From Nocardia alni (GTDB taxonomy: Bacteria > Actinomycetota > Actinomycetes > Mycobacteriales > Mycobacteriaceae): a stretch of DNA of 36,757 nucleotides. Of this stretch, positions 15,503 through 23,449 are shown piece by piece. Location of the stretch: NCBI RefSeq assembly GCF_019038435.1, contig NZ_JAGPOX010000102.1, positions 1 through 36,757 on the forward strand. Direction: 5' to 3'. The number at the start of each line of letters is the position of its first letter. Position 1 is the stretch's first letter. The notes below the pieces were generated by a model. That model did not search any database. It was not told the origin of the DNA and saw nothing but the letters and a program-made list of their open reading frames with translations. The translations under genes and the position numbers were made by a program.

Positions 15503-15848
15503 TTCCGCCTTGCCCGCCACCATGTGAAGCCCATTCGTGTGGCGCGGAGTGTTGCGAACCCGACCGGTTGAGGCCGGATCGTCGATTCAGCGAACCGCAC
15601 TTGTTCGTCGGCTCGACGTGTCGCGGCGTCTGGATTGGATGGGTGATCGGTATTTCCTGGCTGGTGGGAGGGCCTTGCTGCGGCACGATTTAGGGGGTGC
15701 GTGACTGCCGCTTGTCGATGAAGACTTGTCCGGGCGTCTGCCCAGGGGTGGTCGTTCTCGCTGAGCACAGCCTCGACATCCCTCGATAATACCAGTAGGC
15801 TGACAATCAGCATTACTGATGATTTATTGGGCTGACGAAGGGAACGCG
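15503..15848. promoter_or_regulatory. Gene-free stretch with a likely promoter and small operator before the epimerase gene
   Basis: No gene is supported between 15503 and 15848. Its last 60 bp are AT-rich for this genome and contain the perfect inverted repeat GCTGA-CAA-TCAGC (15799-15811), a CTGACA -35-like hexamer (15800-15805) and TTTATT (15823-15828) at a 17-bp spacing. GAAGGGA just before the ATG at 15849 is the ribosome-binding site. No regulator gene adjoins, so the cognate factor is unknown. Confidence 0.4.
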
Positions 15849-16790
15849 ATGATTCTCGTCACTGGAGGGTCCGGGTTCATCGGCTCCCACACCGTCCGCG
15901 CGCTGCACGGCCTCGGCGAGTCGAGCGTCGTGATGCAGCGCCGCAGCAGCCAGGTCCCCCCGCATCTCGCGGACCTGCCTGTCGTCGCGGAGCAGGCCGA
16001 CGTAGCCGACCTGGATTCACTGCGGGCGATCGGCGAGCGCCACGAGATCACCGGCATAGTGCACCTCGCAGGCTACCCCGCGCCGCGGGGCACGGTCGGG
16101 GGCATCGAGGCCACCCAGGGGCTGCTCGACGGGCTCCTCAACATCGCCCGCGCCGCCGCGGAATGGGGCGTGCGCCGGGTGAGCCTCGCCAGCACGCTCG
16201 GGGTCTACGGCGGCATCGCGCGCAGCGGCCCGCTGACGGAGGACCTGCCTGTGCTCTTGAGCGCCCCGCACCCGATTCCGCGGTCGAAGAAGATCGCCGA
16301 GCTCCTCGCCGAGCAGCTCGCGGAGGCGACCGGCACACAGATCGTCAGCCTGCGGATCTCCGGCACCTGGGGCCCCCTCGGCCACGAGGACCCGTTCTTC
16401 GCCGCGCCCGCGCTCATCCACACGGCGGCCAGCGGCAAGCCCCTGGACCTGTCCACCCTGCTCATCCCGCCGCACCTCGGCGACGGGCTCGACCTGTGCT
16501 ACGTCGAGGACACCGGCCGCGCGATAGCCCTGATCCAGCTCGCCGAGCACCTCCAGCACCGCACCTACAACATCGCGTCCGGGCGCGTGACCACGAACGC
16601 AGAGGTGATCGCAGCCATCCGCGAAGCCGTACCCGAGGCCGCACTCGACCTCCCGGCCGGCGCCGGCCGACCAGGCGCCGCTCTCGACATCACCCGGCTC
16701 CGCCAGGACACCGGGTTCGAGCCGCAGTACGACACCGTCCGCGCAGCCGCCGACTACATCGCCTGGCTCAGGGCGGGCAACGAACGCTGA
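15849..16790 (+). CDS. NAD-dependent epimerase/dehydratase-type extended SDR
   Basis: A 313-residue extended short-chain dehydrogenase. TGGSGFIGSHTVRALHGLG (5-23) binds NAD(P), and VHLAGYPAPRG and RRVSLASTLGVYGG follow in order. The usual YxxxK catalytic pair is broken: the Lys is present in PIPRSKKIAELLAEQLAEATG, but the position four residues before it is Ile instead of Tyr. LRISGTWGP and DLCYVEDTGRAIALIQLAEHLQHRTYNIASG are family landmarks. It may therefore be an atypical reductase or a regulatory nucleotide-binding protein. A good GAAGGGA ribosome-binding site precedes the ATG. Bases 16791-17124 beyond it hold no gene. Confidence 0.85.
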   Translation: MILVTGGSGFIGSHTVRALHGLGESSVVMQRRSSQVPPHLADLPVVAEQADVADLDSLRAIGERHEITGIVHLAGYPAPRGTVGGIEATQGLLDGLLNIARAAAEWGVRRVSLASTLGVYGGIARSGPLTEDLPVLLSAPHPIPRSKKIAELLAEQLAEATGTQIVSLRISGTWGPLGHEDPFFAAPALIHTAASGKPLDLSTLLIPPHLGDGLDLCYVEDTGRAIALIQLAEHLQHRTYNIASGRVTTNAEVIAAIREAVPEAALDLPAGAGRPGAALDITRLRQDTGFEPQYDTVRAAADYIAWLRAGNER

Positions 16791-17124
16791 CCCGCACCGG
16801 TCGGTACTGATCCGGCCCGATGGCCATGCGGCCTGGGCATCCGACGACCAGCGGGCCCCAGGGCTGCTCGAAGCACTCACATCATGGGTCGGATAGGACG
16901 ACTATCGGACGACTCCGCAGCGGCGGCTCGATGGCGGCGGACCTGGCCCTCGTCTAAACCTCGCATGAGCCTTAGCGCCTGCCCGCTCCGGCTACCGGGC
17001 TGCCCAGAGAGAACGGGAGCGTTGCTTCTCGATCGGCTGCGGCGACGACGCCATCGACCGCGTCGTCACGCTGACTGGGTAGGTGCGGCAGGTCGTCGCT
17101 CGGGGCGGAGGACGTTCTTGGAGG

Positions 17125-17796
17125 TCAGTGGGTGAGGGAACGGGCGATGCGGAATCCGACGTCATCCACTCGGAAGGTGGGGTGGCTGCGGCGCCGGGCA
17201 GAGACCCGGCAGCTCCAGTGCTCGTCGAACCAGCCGCCGCCGCGCAGCACCCTGTACGTGCCGTAGACCTCGGGGTCGTAGAAGTCCCAGCACCAGTCCC
17301 AGACGTTGCCGAGCATGTCGTACAAACCCCACGGGTTGGGACGCTTGCCACCCACCTCGCGGAGGCGTTCGCCGGAGTTGCCTCGGTACCAGGCGATCTC
17401 GTCGAGGGGTCCGTAATGCGGTCCGGTCGTGCCGGCCCGGCCGGCATGCTCCCATTCGGCTTCGGTCGGTAAGCGGTACCCGTCGGCGGACGCGTCCCAG
17501 TCGATGCCTTCGCCGTCGAAGGGGAGGGTGTAGGCCGGCGCGAGCCCCTCGCGCTCGGACAGCGTGTTGCAGAAGTGGACCGCGTCCCACCAGGAAACAC
17601 CCTCCACGGGCAGCTGATCCCCAGAGGCCGTACTCGGCCGCAAGCCAGTGACTCGTGTGTACAGCTCCTGGGTGACCGGAAACGCCGCAAGCTGGTAAGG
17701 GGCTAGCTCGACTGCCCAGTTGCGCTGGGTCCGCCGGTCCGACAGGGTCACCTGTCCCGGCGGGATATCGATCATCGTCCCTGTGTTCGTGTCCAC
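17125..17796 (-). CDS. Formylglycine-generating-enzyme-like (SUMF1/EgtB fold) protein
   Basis: A 223-residue protein with one FGE-sulfatase domain, a C-type-lectin-like fold. Landmarks are IDIPPGQVTLSDRRTQR, FPVTQELYTRVTG, PVEGVSWWDAVHFCNTLSEREGL, DGYRLPTEAEWEHAGRAG, NPWGLYDMLGNVWDWCWDFYD, VLRGGGWFDEHWSCRVSARRR and VGFRIARSL. In true FGEs two Cys bind copper near this last motif; here only the second (SCRV) remains and the first is Asp. It has no signal peptide. It is more likely a substrate-binding or non-heme enzyme relative than a sulfatase activator, and no sulfatase gene is nearby. The start may be GTG at 17796 or ATG at 17775. Confidence 0.88.
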   Translation of the reverse strand: MDTNTGTMIDIPPGQVTLSDRRTQRNWAVELAPYQLAAFPVTQELYTRVTGLRPSTASGDQLPVEGVSWWDAVHFCNTLSEREGLAPAYTLPFDGEGIDWDASADGYRLPTEAEWEHAGRAGTTGPHYGPLDEIAWYRGNSGERLREVGGKRPNPWGLYDMLGNVWDWCWDFYDPEVYGTYRVLRGGGWFDEHWSCRVSARRRSHPTFRVDDVGFRIARSLTH

Positions 17797-18182
17797 GATC
17801 TGGCGATCCTACTGGCCCCTGATGTGGGCGCGCCCCGCCGAGGTGTCGGTGCCATAACGCCATTCTGCCAGGACGTCTCGGCAGACCCGGTGCCGTCATG
17901 ACGGCATTGCACGGGTGCAGCCCAACGGCCGCCCTGATTGGCGAGCCGAGGCCGACGGTGTCATCACCCTCGTGCTGGACGGGCTGCGCCGACCGCGCTC
18001 GGGCGACAGTCAGCGCGAGCAGGACAACCTCGCTCGGGGGAAAGTGACACGCTGCAGCAGTGCGGTATGAGCTCTTCCAAGGAACCGCTCCTGCGATCGG
18101 GGATCGCGGGGGAGCGGGGAAGCAGGCCGTGACACTCGGAATGAAATGGTACGTGCGTCCCATCGACCCTAGTTTTCTTCTG
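17797..18182. other. Gene-free stretch
   Basis: No reading frame here has coding-like composition or a recognisable product. GC content drops sharply near 18160, towards the repeat-bearing region that precedes the coiled-coil gene. Confidence 0.5.
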
Positions 18183-18376
18183 GTTTACGTCGCTTTTCGT
18201 TTCGTAAGAAGCACGCAAACGTAAACGTAAATAATCGCAGTAATCGACTGGAAGCATCGACGAAGCGCTGGGGGCTGACCGCCGATAACGTTCACTTATC
18301 GGCGGTCAGGACGGTAGGGATCTGATTGCAGCTCACTGCGATTCGTTTCGTGTTCTTTCGTTGGAAATGACGAAAC
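18183..18376. repeat. AT-richer region with iteron-like and inverted repeats
   Basis: The 10-mer TTCGTTTCGT occurs at 18196-18205 and 18342-18351. An inverted partner ACGAAAC is at 18370-18376, facing GTTTCGT (18345-18351). GTTTACGT (18183-18190) is inverted as ACGTAAAC (18219-18226), next to tandem AAACGT hexamers. All of this lies just upstream of the coiled-coil gene. The density of short repeats in an AT-rich patch resembles an operator or a plasmid-like partition or replication site; no replication initiator gene is present, so the role is open. Confidence 0.5.
18275..18309. other. Perfect 14-bp stem-loop
   Basis: CTGACCGCCGATAA (18275-18288) and TTATCGGCGGTCAG (18296-18309) pair perfectly around a 7-nt loop (CGTTCAC). 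There is no T-run and no gene ends close by (the nearest upstream plus-strand gene ends at 16790), so a terminator role is unlikely. It lies between the repeat clusters, 86 bp before the coiled-coil gene start, and may be a protein-binding palindrome or a structured element. Confidence 0.6.
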
Positions 18377-18388
18377 AAACGCTACGAT
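18361..18388 (+). promoter_or_regulatory. Leaderless promoter of the coiled-coil gene
   Basis: TTGGAA (18361-18366), 16-bp spacer, TACGAT (18383-18388), then 6 nt to the GTG at 18395. No Shine-Dalgarno is present, so transcription probably starts at or next to the GTG. The inverted pair GTTTCGT/ACGAAAC (18345-18376) flanks the -35 and could be an operator. Confidence 0.55.
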
Positions 18389-18394
18389 TTACCA

Positions 18395-19525
18395 GTGACG
18401 ACGATGTGTAACTACCCGGGATGCTCCCGAACCATCACCCGCGGCGGTGGCCCCGGGCGACCCTCGGAATACTGCGACCATCCCGAACACACCCGGTGGC
18501 GGGCCTGGCGAGAGCGGCAACGGCTGCAACAGGAGCAGGAGCGCACACCGGACGCGAACGTCACTGTGACGCAACAGGGGCCGGTGACTGTGGCGCGACT
18601 GCGCGCGGACGAGTTGCTCACCCAGTTCCGTATCCTCGCCGAACAGTTGGGCACGACCCTGAACACCGCCGTCGCCGAACTGTCCACCCTGGCCGACCCC
18701 GCTGTCGCGGAGGCTCAGGTCCAGGCTGTGCAGGCCGAGGCCGCGCGACGTGTCGCGGAGGCCGAGATTGCCGCGGTGGGGGCCGAGCAGGCGCGGCGGG
18801 AGGCCGAACAGGCTCGGGCAGCAGCCGAATCCGCTGCTGAAGATGCCGCGACCGCCGCCGAAGATGCCGAGGCCCGGATCGCCGAGGCCTTGGCCGCCCG
18901 CGACGACGCGCTCATCGAGGTGCAGCGCATCACCACCCGCGCCGCGGACGACGTCTTCGCCGCGCGCACCGAGGCCGAGGCCGAGGTCCGCACCGCCCGC
19001 CGCGAGGCAGCCGAGGACGTCGAGCGGGCCCGCGACCAGGCGAACGAAGAAATCGCCCTGATCCGCCGCAAAACCGACACCGAGATCGAACGCGCCAAAC
19101 GCGAGGCCGCCCAGCAGATCACCGCCGCCGCGGCCGAACGCGACCTGGCCGTACAACGCGCCGCGGACGCCGACCGCGCCATCGACCGCGCCGAAACCGC
19201 TGTAGCCGAACGCAACCAGGCCCTCACCGAAACCCGCGACGACCTCACCCGCACCCGCACCGAACTAACCGACGCCCGAGCCGAAATCACCGCCGTCCGC
19301 ACAGAACTCACCGAAGCCCGCCGCGCCGCCGCCCAAGACGCCGCAACCCTGCGCGCCGACCACGCCGCAGCTCTCGCCGCCGCGCACCAAGAACACACCG
19401 AACGCCTCGCCGCCTTGGATGACGCCCGAGCGCAAACTCTCACCCGCGCCGAACGCGCCGAACGTCTGGCCGACGACCTCCTCTCCCGCACCCACCACCC
19501 CGACCCGGCGCACCCGACCGAATGA
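18395..19525 (+). CDS. Long coiled-coil protein with Cys/His N-terminal head
   Basis: A 376-residue protein. The head (CNYPGCSRTITRGGGPGRPSEYCDHPEHTRWRAWRERQR, about 5-43) has Cys/Cys/Cys/His spacing suggestive of a small zinc-binding fold with a basic tail. A linker leads to LRADELLTQFRILAEQLGTTL, then about 250 residues of nearly uninterrupted Ala/Glu/Arg heptads (coiled coil), ending in a disordered THHPDPAHPTE. This layout resembles plasmid- and island-borne DNA-binding coiled-coil proteins of the KfrA kind, but I do not recognise the exact family. The leaderless GTG at 18395 is the likely start; ATG 18404 is the alternative. Its end abuts a truncated ATPase gene, suggesting a rearranged accessory segment. 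Confidence 0.75.
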   Translation: MTTMCNYPGCSRTITRGGGPGRPSEYCDHPEHTRWRAWRERQRLQQEQERTPDANVTVTQQGPVTVARLRADELLTQFRILAEQLGTTLNTAVAELSTLADPAVAEAQVQAVQAEAARRVAEAEIAAVGAEQARREAEQARAAAESAAEDAATAAEDAEARIAEALAARDDALIEVQRITTRAADDVFAARTEAEAEVRTARREAAEDVERARDQANEEIALIRRKTDTEIERAKREAAQQITAAAAERDLAVQRAADADRAIDRAETAVAERNQALTETRDDLTRTRTELTDARAEITAVRTELTEARRAAAQDAATLRADHAAALAAAHQEHTERLAALDDARAQTLTRAERAERLADDLLSRTHHPDPAHPTE

Positions 19526-20759
19526 CCCTGGGTTCGTCGATGCGATTCGTCGCGACAGTGACGCAGTCGGCACTGCCGGGTGCCGACCTGGTCGCGGGCC
19601 TTTCGGTGACCGACTGGAATCACGCACTCCGCACCCTGGCGATCGCCGTCCCCGATGACAGGCCCAGCATTGCCGTTATCGACGAGGTCCCGTGGCTGGT
19701 CGAGCAGGATCGCGAATTCGAGGGCGCGCTGCAGACGGTATGGGATAGAAACCTATCCAGCAAACCCGTGCTGTTGGTCTTGGTCGGCAGTGACACCTCG
19801 GTTATGGAGGCCTTGCAGACCCACGGGCGCCCCTTCTGCGGGCGCGCTACGAAAATGGCTGTCCACCCGCTGCATGTGGGCGACGTGCAGGCGATGACAG
19901 AACTGCCAGCCGCGGAGGCGGTGGATGCGCAGCTGATCACCGGCGGATTCCCGGAGTTGGTGCAGTCCTGGCATCCGGGGATGAGCCGTATGGAATTTCT
20001 TCGGGCGGCGGTGACGAATCCTCTGTCGCCGCTGCTGGCCGTCGGTCAACTCTCGCTTCTCAATGGGTTCCGCGAGACCTCGAAATCGCGCGCGGTGCTG
20101 GAAGCGATCGGCAACGGAGAACGGACCTACAGCGCGATTGCCGCCGCGGCCGGCAGCGCACAGGGGCGCTTCCCGCGGGCACCCTGACTCCGCTGCTGAA
20201 CACGTTGCAGGCCAAGCGAATCGTCGCCACGGACTCGCCCTTGTCGTCAACCGCGGACACGAAGAACAAGCGCTATCGCATCGCCGACTCCTATCTACGA
20301 TTCTGGCTGGCGTTTTTGCAGCGAGGTCTTCCGTTGATCGAACGCGGTCGCGGTGATCTTGCGTTGGACCGGATCGAGCGATCGTGGACGACCTGGCGGG
20401 GCCGTGCCGTGGAACCTCTCATCCGGGCATCGCTGATGCGGAGGCTGCCCGACGAGCAATGGCCCGACACTGAGGTGGTCGGCGGTTGGTGGAATCGGCA
20501 GAACAACCCGGAAATCGATCTGGTCGGTGCGGATCGTGCACCGGTCGCGAGCGCTGTCCACTTCGCGGGCTCGATCAAATGGCTCGAGGAGCGTCCGTTC
20601 GATCGTCACGACTACGACGAACTCGCTCGTTCCGTTCTGGCGATCCCGGGTACCGATGCGAGGACGCCGCTGGTCGCGGTGACGCGGTCGGGCGTGGATG
20701 GCGACCTACCGCTCACAGCTGTGTGGGACGCCGAAGACATTGTCGCCGCTTGGCGATAA
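19522..20759 (+). pseudogene. Archaeal-type AAA ATPase/DUF234 gene, 5'-truncated and frameshifted
   Basis: The product resembles the ATPase plus DUF234 nuclease-like family, usually about 450-480 residues. The first part begins inside the ATPase domain (MRFVATVTQSALPGADLV) and contains Walker B, SIAVIDEVPWL, but no Walker A (GxxxxGKT) is encoded anywhere upstream. Winged-helix-like LEAIGNGERTYSAIAAAAGSAQG breaks at a GGGG run (20163-20166). The frame ends at TGA 20185, while the other frame continues ALPAGTLTPLLNTLQAKRIV and on to KRYRIADSYLRFWLAFLQ and NPEIDLVGAD (DUF234, stop 20759). In the final motif SIKW replaces the usual ECKW or EVKW. Truncation, frameshift and lost residues together indicate a decaying gene. 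Confidence 0.8.
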
Positions 20760-21022
20760 CGGGTCAGGGCCTAGTCTTCCATTGGCCTGCTATCCAGTTT
20801 TCCGATCGCACGGCGCGTAGTCTTCCGATCGCGGTGAGCACCGTCTTGGGCGGGGTGAATTCCGTCTCGCTGGAGGCGCGATGCTGCCCGTCGCTGATCG
20901 GTCCCGGAGCTGGATGCGGCCTGCCCAGGGCCTCGGGAGGTGACTGGCGAGGGTTGACGTACTCGGAGAACCACCGGCGTGGAGGACTCGTGTTGGTGGC
21001 CGTCTCGAGTAACGTCGAAGGT

Positions 21023-21211
21023 ATGTCCGTCATGAGTAACACACCTGTCGTGGCGATCGATCTCATCCCTGCCGACGTCGATGGGCCGATCGGCTTGGGC
21101 GTCAACGCGATTCCCGTGGGGGATCGGAGCTGCGGCGGTCGGTGTGGCCCGTTCGAGGTTCGTGGCGGGGATATCCTGCTCGTGGCGGTCGCTGTGTCCG
21201 GAAGGGACTGA
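21023..21211 (+). CDS. Small hypothetical protein upstream of the lipoprotein gene
   Basis: A 62-residue frame: VVAIDLIPADVDGPIGLGVNAIP, then CGGRCGPFEVRGGDILLVAVAVSG. It stops 4 bp before the lipoprotein ATG, so the lipoprotein's ribosome-binding site lies in its end, a typical operon junction. The start is ATG 21023 or 21032 after a weak GAAGG. No family recognised. Bases 20760-21022 before it contain a duplicated TTCCGATCGC but no gene. Confidence 0.4.
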   Translation: MSVMSNTPVVAIDLIPADVDGPIGLGVNAIPVGDRSCGGRCGPFEVRGGDILLVAVAVSGRD

Positions 21212-21215
21212 GGAA

Positions 21216-21815
21216 ATGGCAAGCAGGACAGCATTGTTCACGGTTGCGATGATCGGTGCGGCGGCTTTGCTCGCCGCATGCTCGTCGACTTCGGGGGGTG
21301 GGTCGTCGACGACGTCGACCTCGACCACGTCGGCCGCCCCGAGTACCTCGACCCAGGCGCCGGGGCCGGAGAACAACCTCGAGACCACGCCACCCACCTC
21401 GTCCGCGACGGAGATGTCCGCCTGCGCCGATGGGCAGCTCGTGGTGTCCGCCCAGTCCATGGGGGCGGCGATGATGCATCGCGGGCTGCGATTGACATTC
21501 GCGCTGGCCCCGAACACGGGGGTCACGGCGTGCACGCTGAGTGGCTACCCCGGTGTCGACACCGGCACGGGTGGTCCCGTGGTCCACGCGCGGCGGACCC
21601 CCGGCAGCAACGGCGCCGACCCGTCACAGGTGGTCGTCGTGAAGACCGGCGCCCCTGCCCATGCGGTGGTCGAGGCCAGCGCGATGGGCCCCAACGGCAC
21701 CGAGTGCACGAATTACTCCACCCTGCAGATCACCCCGCCCAACGTCTTCCAGGCACAGACCCTGAATTTCGACCTCCCCGGCTGTGAGCTGCAGGTGCAC
21801 CCGGTCACGCATTAA
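21216..21815 (+). CDS. DUF4232-type secreted lipoprotein
   Basis: A 199-residue precursor. A lipoprotein signal peptide is clear: basic N-terminus, TALFTVAMIGAAALLAA and lipobox LLAAC with the lipidated Cys at 22. A low-complexity Ser/Thr/Gly linker (residues 23-65, SSTSGGGSSTTSTSTTS) spans to the domain CADGQLVVSAQSMGAAMMHRGLRLTFALAPNTGVTACTLSGYPGVD, which matches the DUF4232 beta-sandwich. Two further Cys near the C-terminus (TECTNY, LPGCELQV) probably form a disulfide. It is expected on the outer face of the cytoplasmic membrane. It is coupled to the small upstream frame. Function unknown; mycobacterial relatives are surface lipoproteins. Confidence 0.88.
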   Translation: MASRTALFTVAMIGAAALLAACSSTSGGGSSTTSTSTTSAAPSTSTQAPGPENNLETTPPTSSATEMSACADGQLVVSAQSMGAAMMHRGLRLTFALAPNTGVTACTLSGYPGVDTGTGGPVVHARRTPGSNGADPSQVVVVKTGAPAHAVVEASAMGPNGTECTNYSTLQITPPNVFQAQTLNFDLPGCELQVHPVTH

Positions 21816-21841
21816 TTCGGCACCGGGAAACGAAAAGCATT

Positions 21842-21880
21842 GCGGCGCCCCCGAGTTCGCGCTCGATCCGGGGGCGCCGC
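21842..21880. terminator. Bidirectional terminator between convergent genes
   Basis: Perfect 12-bp stem GCGGCGCCCCCG (21842-21853) / CGGGGGCGCCGC (21869-21880) with a 15-nt loop. It lies 27 bp after the lipoprotein stop and 21 bp before the stop of the GH25 gene on the other strand. No T-tract on either side. Confidence 0.85.
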
Positions 21881-21900
21881 GGGTACGACAGGTGTGACGC

Positions 21901-22530
21901 TTACGAGGACGGACCCGCGAGCAGCGTCGCGAGGTCCGACGCGGCGCCACGGAACGCGTCGGCGTCCACCGACATGCCGGCGACCGTCGCCTGATCGGTG
22001 AACTGCCAGATCACAGGGTTCGCGTTGCCGTAGGAGTTCCAGCCCTCGCCGGAATCGGCGCCGGCGTTCTGGTAGAGGTCGTAGGCGTATCCGGTACCGC
22101 CGGGGTAGGCCGAGGAGATCAGCCCGGGCACCTGCGACAGGTCGGGCGAGCCGATGTTGCTCCAATACCACTGCGGGATATAGGACAACGCGACCGTGAC
22201 TCCCGCGTTGTTGAACGCGTCGACCAGGGCCCAGTAGTCGCTGATGTTGCCGGAGTTGGACTCGAAGTCGATCATGCACACGTTCGGGCCGCCGTTGGCC
22301 TGCCAGGTCTGCACCTGCGACGCCGGGCTCCCCGAGGAGTTGGCGTAGTGGTAACCGATGATCGGGAGTCCGGCCTGCTGTGCGCCGGATTGATTGGCCG
22401 CCCAGGTCGAGTCCTTGTAATAGTTTCCCTCGGAGACCTTCGCCTCCACCCAGGAGAATCCCTCGTTGGCAACCTCGGTCAGGTTGATGTTCGCTTGATA
22501 GTTCGAAATATCAATGCCGTACAGGGTCAT
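21901..22530 (-). CDS. GH25 (lysozyme-like) glycoside hydrolase
   Basis: A 209-residue single-domain protein. It starts LYGIDISNYQ (Asp7, substrate-site acid) and continues GFSWVEAKVSEGNYYKD, AGLPIIGYHYA and VCMIDFES with the Asp88-x-Glu90 pair of GH25 muramidases, then ends with VIWQFTDQATVAGMSVDADAF, a standard GH25 terminus. It would cleave the MurNAc-GlcNAc bond of peptidoglycan. No signal peptide or Tat motif is visible at the ATG (22530), which is fixed by a GGGAGG ribosome-binding site 7-8 nt upstream. Export may be non-classical, or the gene may derive from a phage endolysin. Bases 22531-22990 upstream hold no gene. Confidence 0.85.
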   Translation of the reverse strand: MTLYGIDISNYQANINLTEVANEGFSWVEAKVSEGNYYKDSTWAANQSGAQQAGLPIIGYHYANSSGSPASQVQTWQANGGPNVCMIDFESNSGNISDYWALVDAFNNAGVTVALSYIPQWYWSNIGSPDLSQVPGLISSAYPGGTGYAYDLYQNAGADSGEGWNSYGNANPVIWQFTDQATVAGMSVDADAFRGAASDLATLLAGPSS

Positions 22531-22990
22531 TCGTCGACCTCCCGTGTTATTCCGGTGCAGCAACGCCACAGCGGCGCATGATGACGCTCGGCGACAACAC
22601 GTTCGTCACGGACCAGACCTGCGGCACGGAGTCGAGGGCGCGGCGCCCTGATGCGACTACCCCCCATGAAACCCCCTGATACCTCGGCTGAATTCGGTCA
22701 CGACCATTGCCCGCCGGCTGCCCAAGTGCCGTCGTCCTATCTTCAGTTCAACGAGCCGAGTGTTACATGCCGAGACTCCTGCCCGCAACCTGAGATTTGC
22801 TGCCTGTCAACAGGATACGAGGTCGCTGTAGCCCGACGGATAATACTGCCAGCAACGTCGGGGCGCGCCGGAAACTCCGGATCTCACAGCATCACGCAAC
22901 ATAACTCCCGCAGGACTTGCCTCGCTGCCGGACCGATCCGGGCGCGTGTCGTAGCGATCCGTCCGGTGGCGGACCGTAGCATCGGCAACC

Positions 22991-23353
22991 ATGAAGGTTG
23001 TCGCGGATATTCTGGTCGTACTTGTGGCGCTGGTGCACTGCTACATTCTGGTGCTCGAGATGTTCCGGTGGACGCACGACCGCACTCGGGCCGCCTTCGG
23101 TACCACCCCCGAACTGGCCGAGGCGACCAAGCCGCTGGCGGCGAATCAAGGTCTCTACAACGGATTTCTGGCGGCGGGTCTGATCTGGAGCTTGTTCGCG
23201 GGCGGGGCCGCGTACCAGTTCAAGGTGTTCTTCCTGCTCTGCGTGCTCGTCGCCGGTCTCTACGCCGTGCTCGTGACGAAGCTGCGCCCGCCGCTGTTCG
23301 TGCAGGTCGTGCCGAGCGTGGTGGCGCTGGTGGCGGTGCTCATCGCGGGATGA
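22991..23353 (+). CDS. DUF1304 integral membrane protein
   Basis: A 120-residue protein with four hydrophobic helices (about 4-24, 50-68, 74-93, 100-119). It shows the DUF1304 features: VALVHCYILVLEMFRWT in helix 1, the loop FGTTPELAEATKPLAANQGLYNGFLAAGLIW, and a short C-terminus. The family is of unknown function. It is a stand-alone gene; the GC-rich tail to 23449 holds no gene but contains CTTCCG/CGGAAG-like pairs that may help termination between the convergent genes. Confidence 0.88.
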   Translation: MKVVADILVVLVALVHCYILVLEMFRWTHDRTRAAFGTTPELAEATKPLAANQGLYNGFLAAGLIWSLFAGGAAYQFKVFFLLCVLVAGLYAVLVTKLRPPLFVQVVPSVVALVAVLIAG

Positions 23354-23449
23354 ACCAGGTCGGCATCGCCGGACATCCGACGGCCGCTCCGCATCACCCA
23401 ACGGACCTCGGTCTGCCGGAACATCTTCCGGCAGACCGAGCCGTGCGGG

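Noticed and set aside
17125..17796. Diversity-generating retroelement target, because of the C-type-lectin-like fold
   Set aside because: No reverse transcriptase, template repeat or adenine-biased variable repeat is present in the window.
18275..18309. Perfect stem-loop as an ordinary transcription terminator
   Set aside because: No gene ends within 1.4 kb upstream on the plus strand, and on the minus strand the coiled-coil gene is antisense.
18715..19623. 302-codon Arg/Ser/Ala-rich minus-strand frame
   Set aside because: It mirrors the Ala/Glu/Arg heptads of the coiled-coil gene and has no protein-like features.
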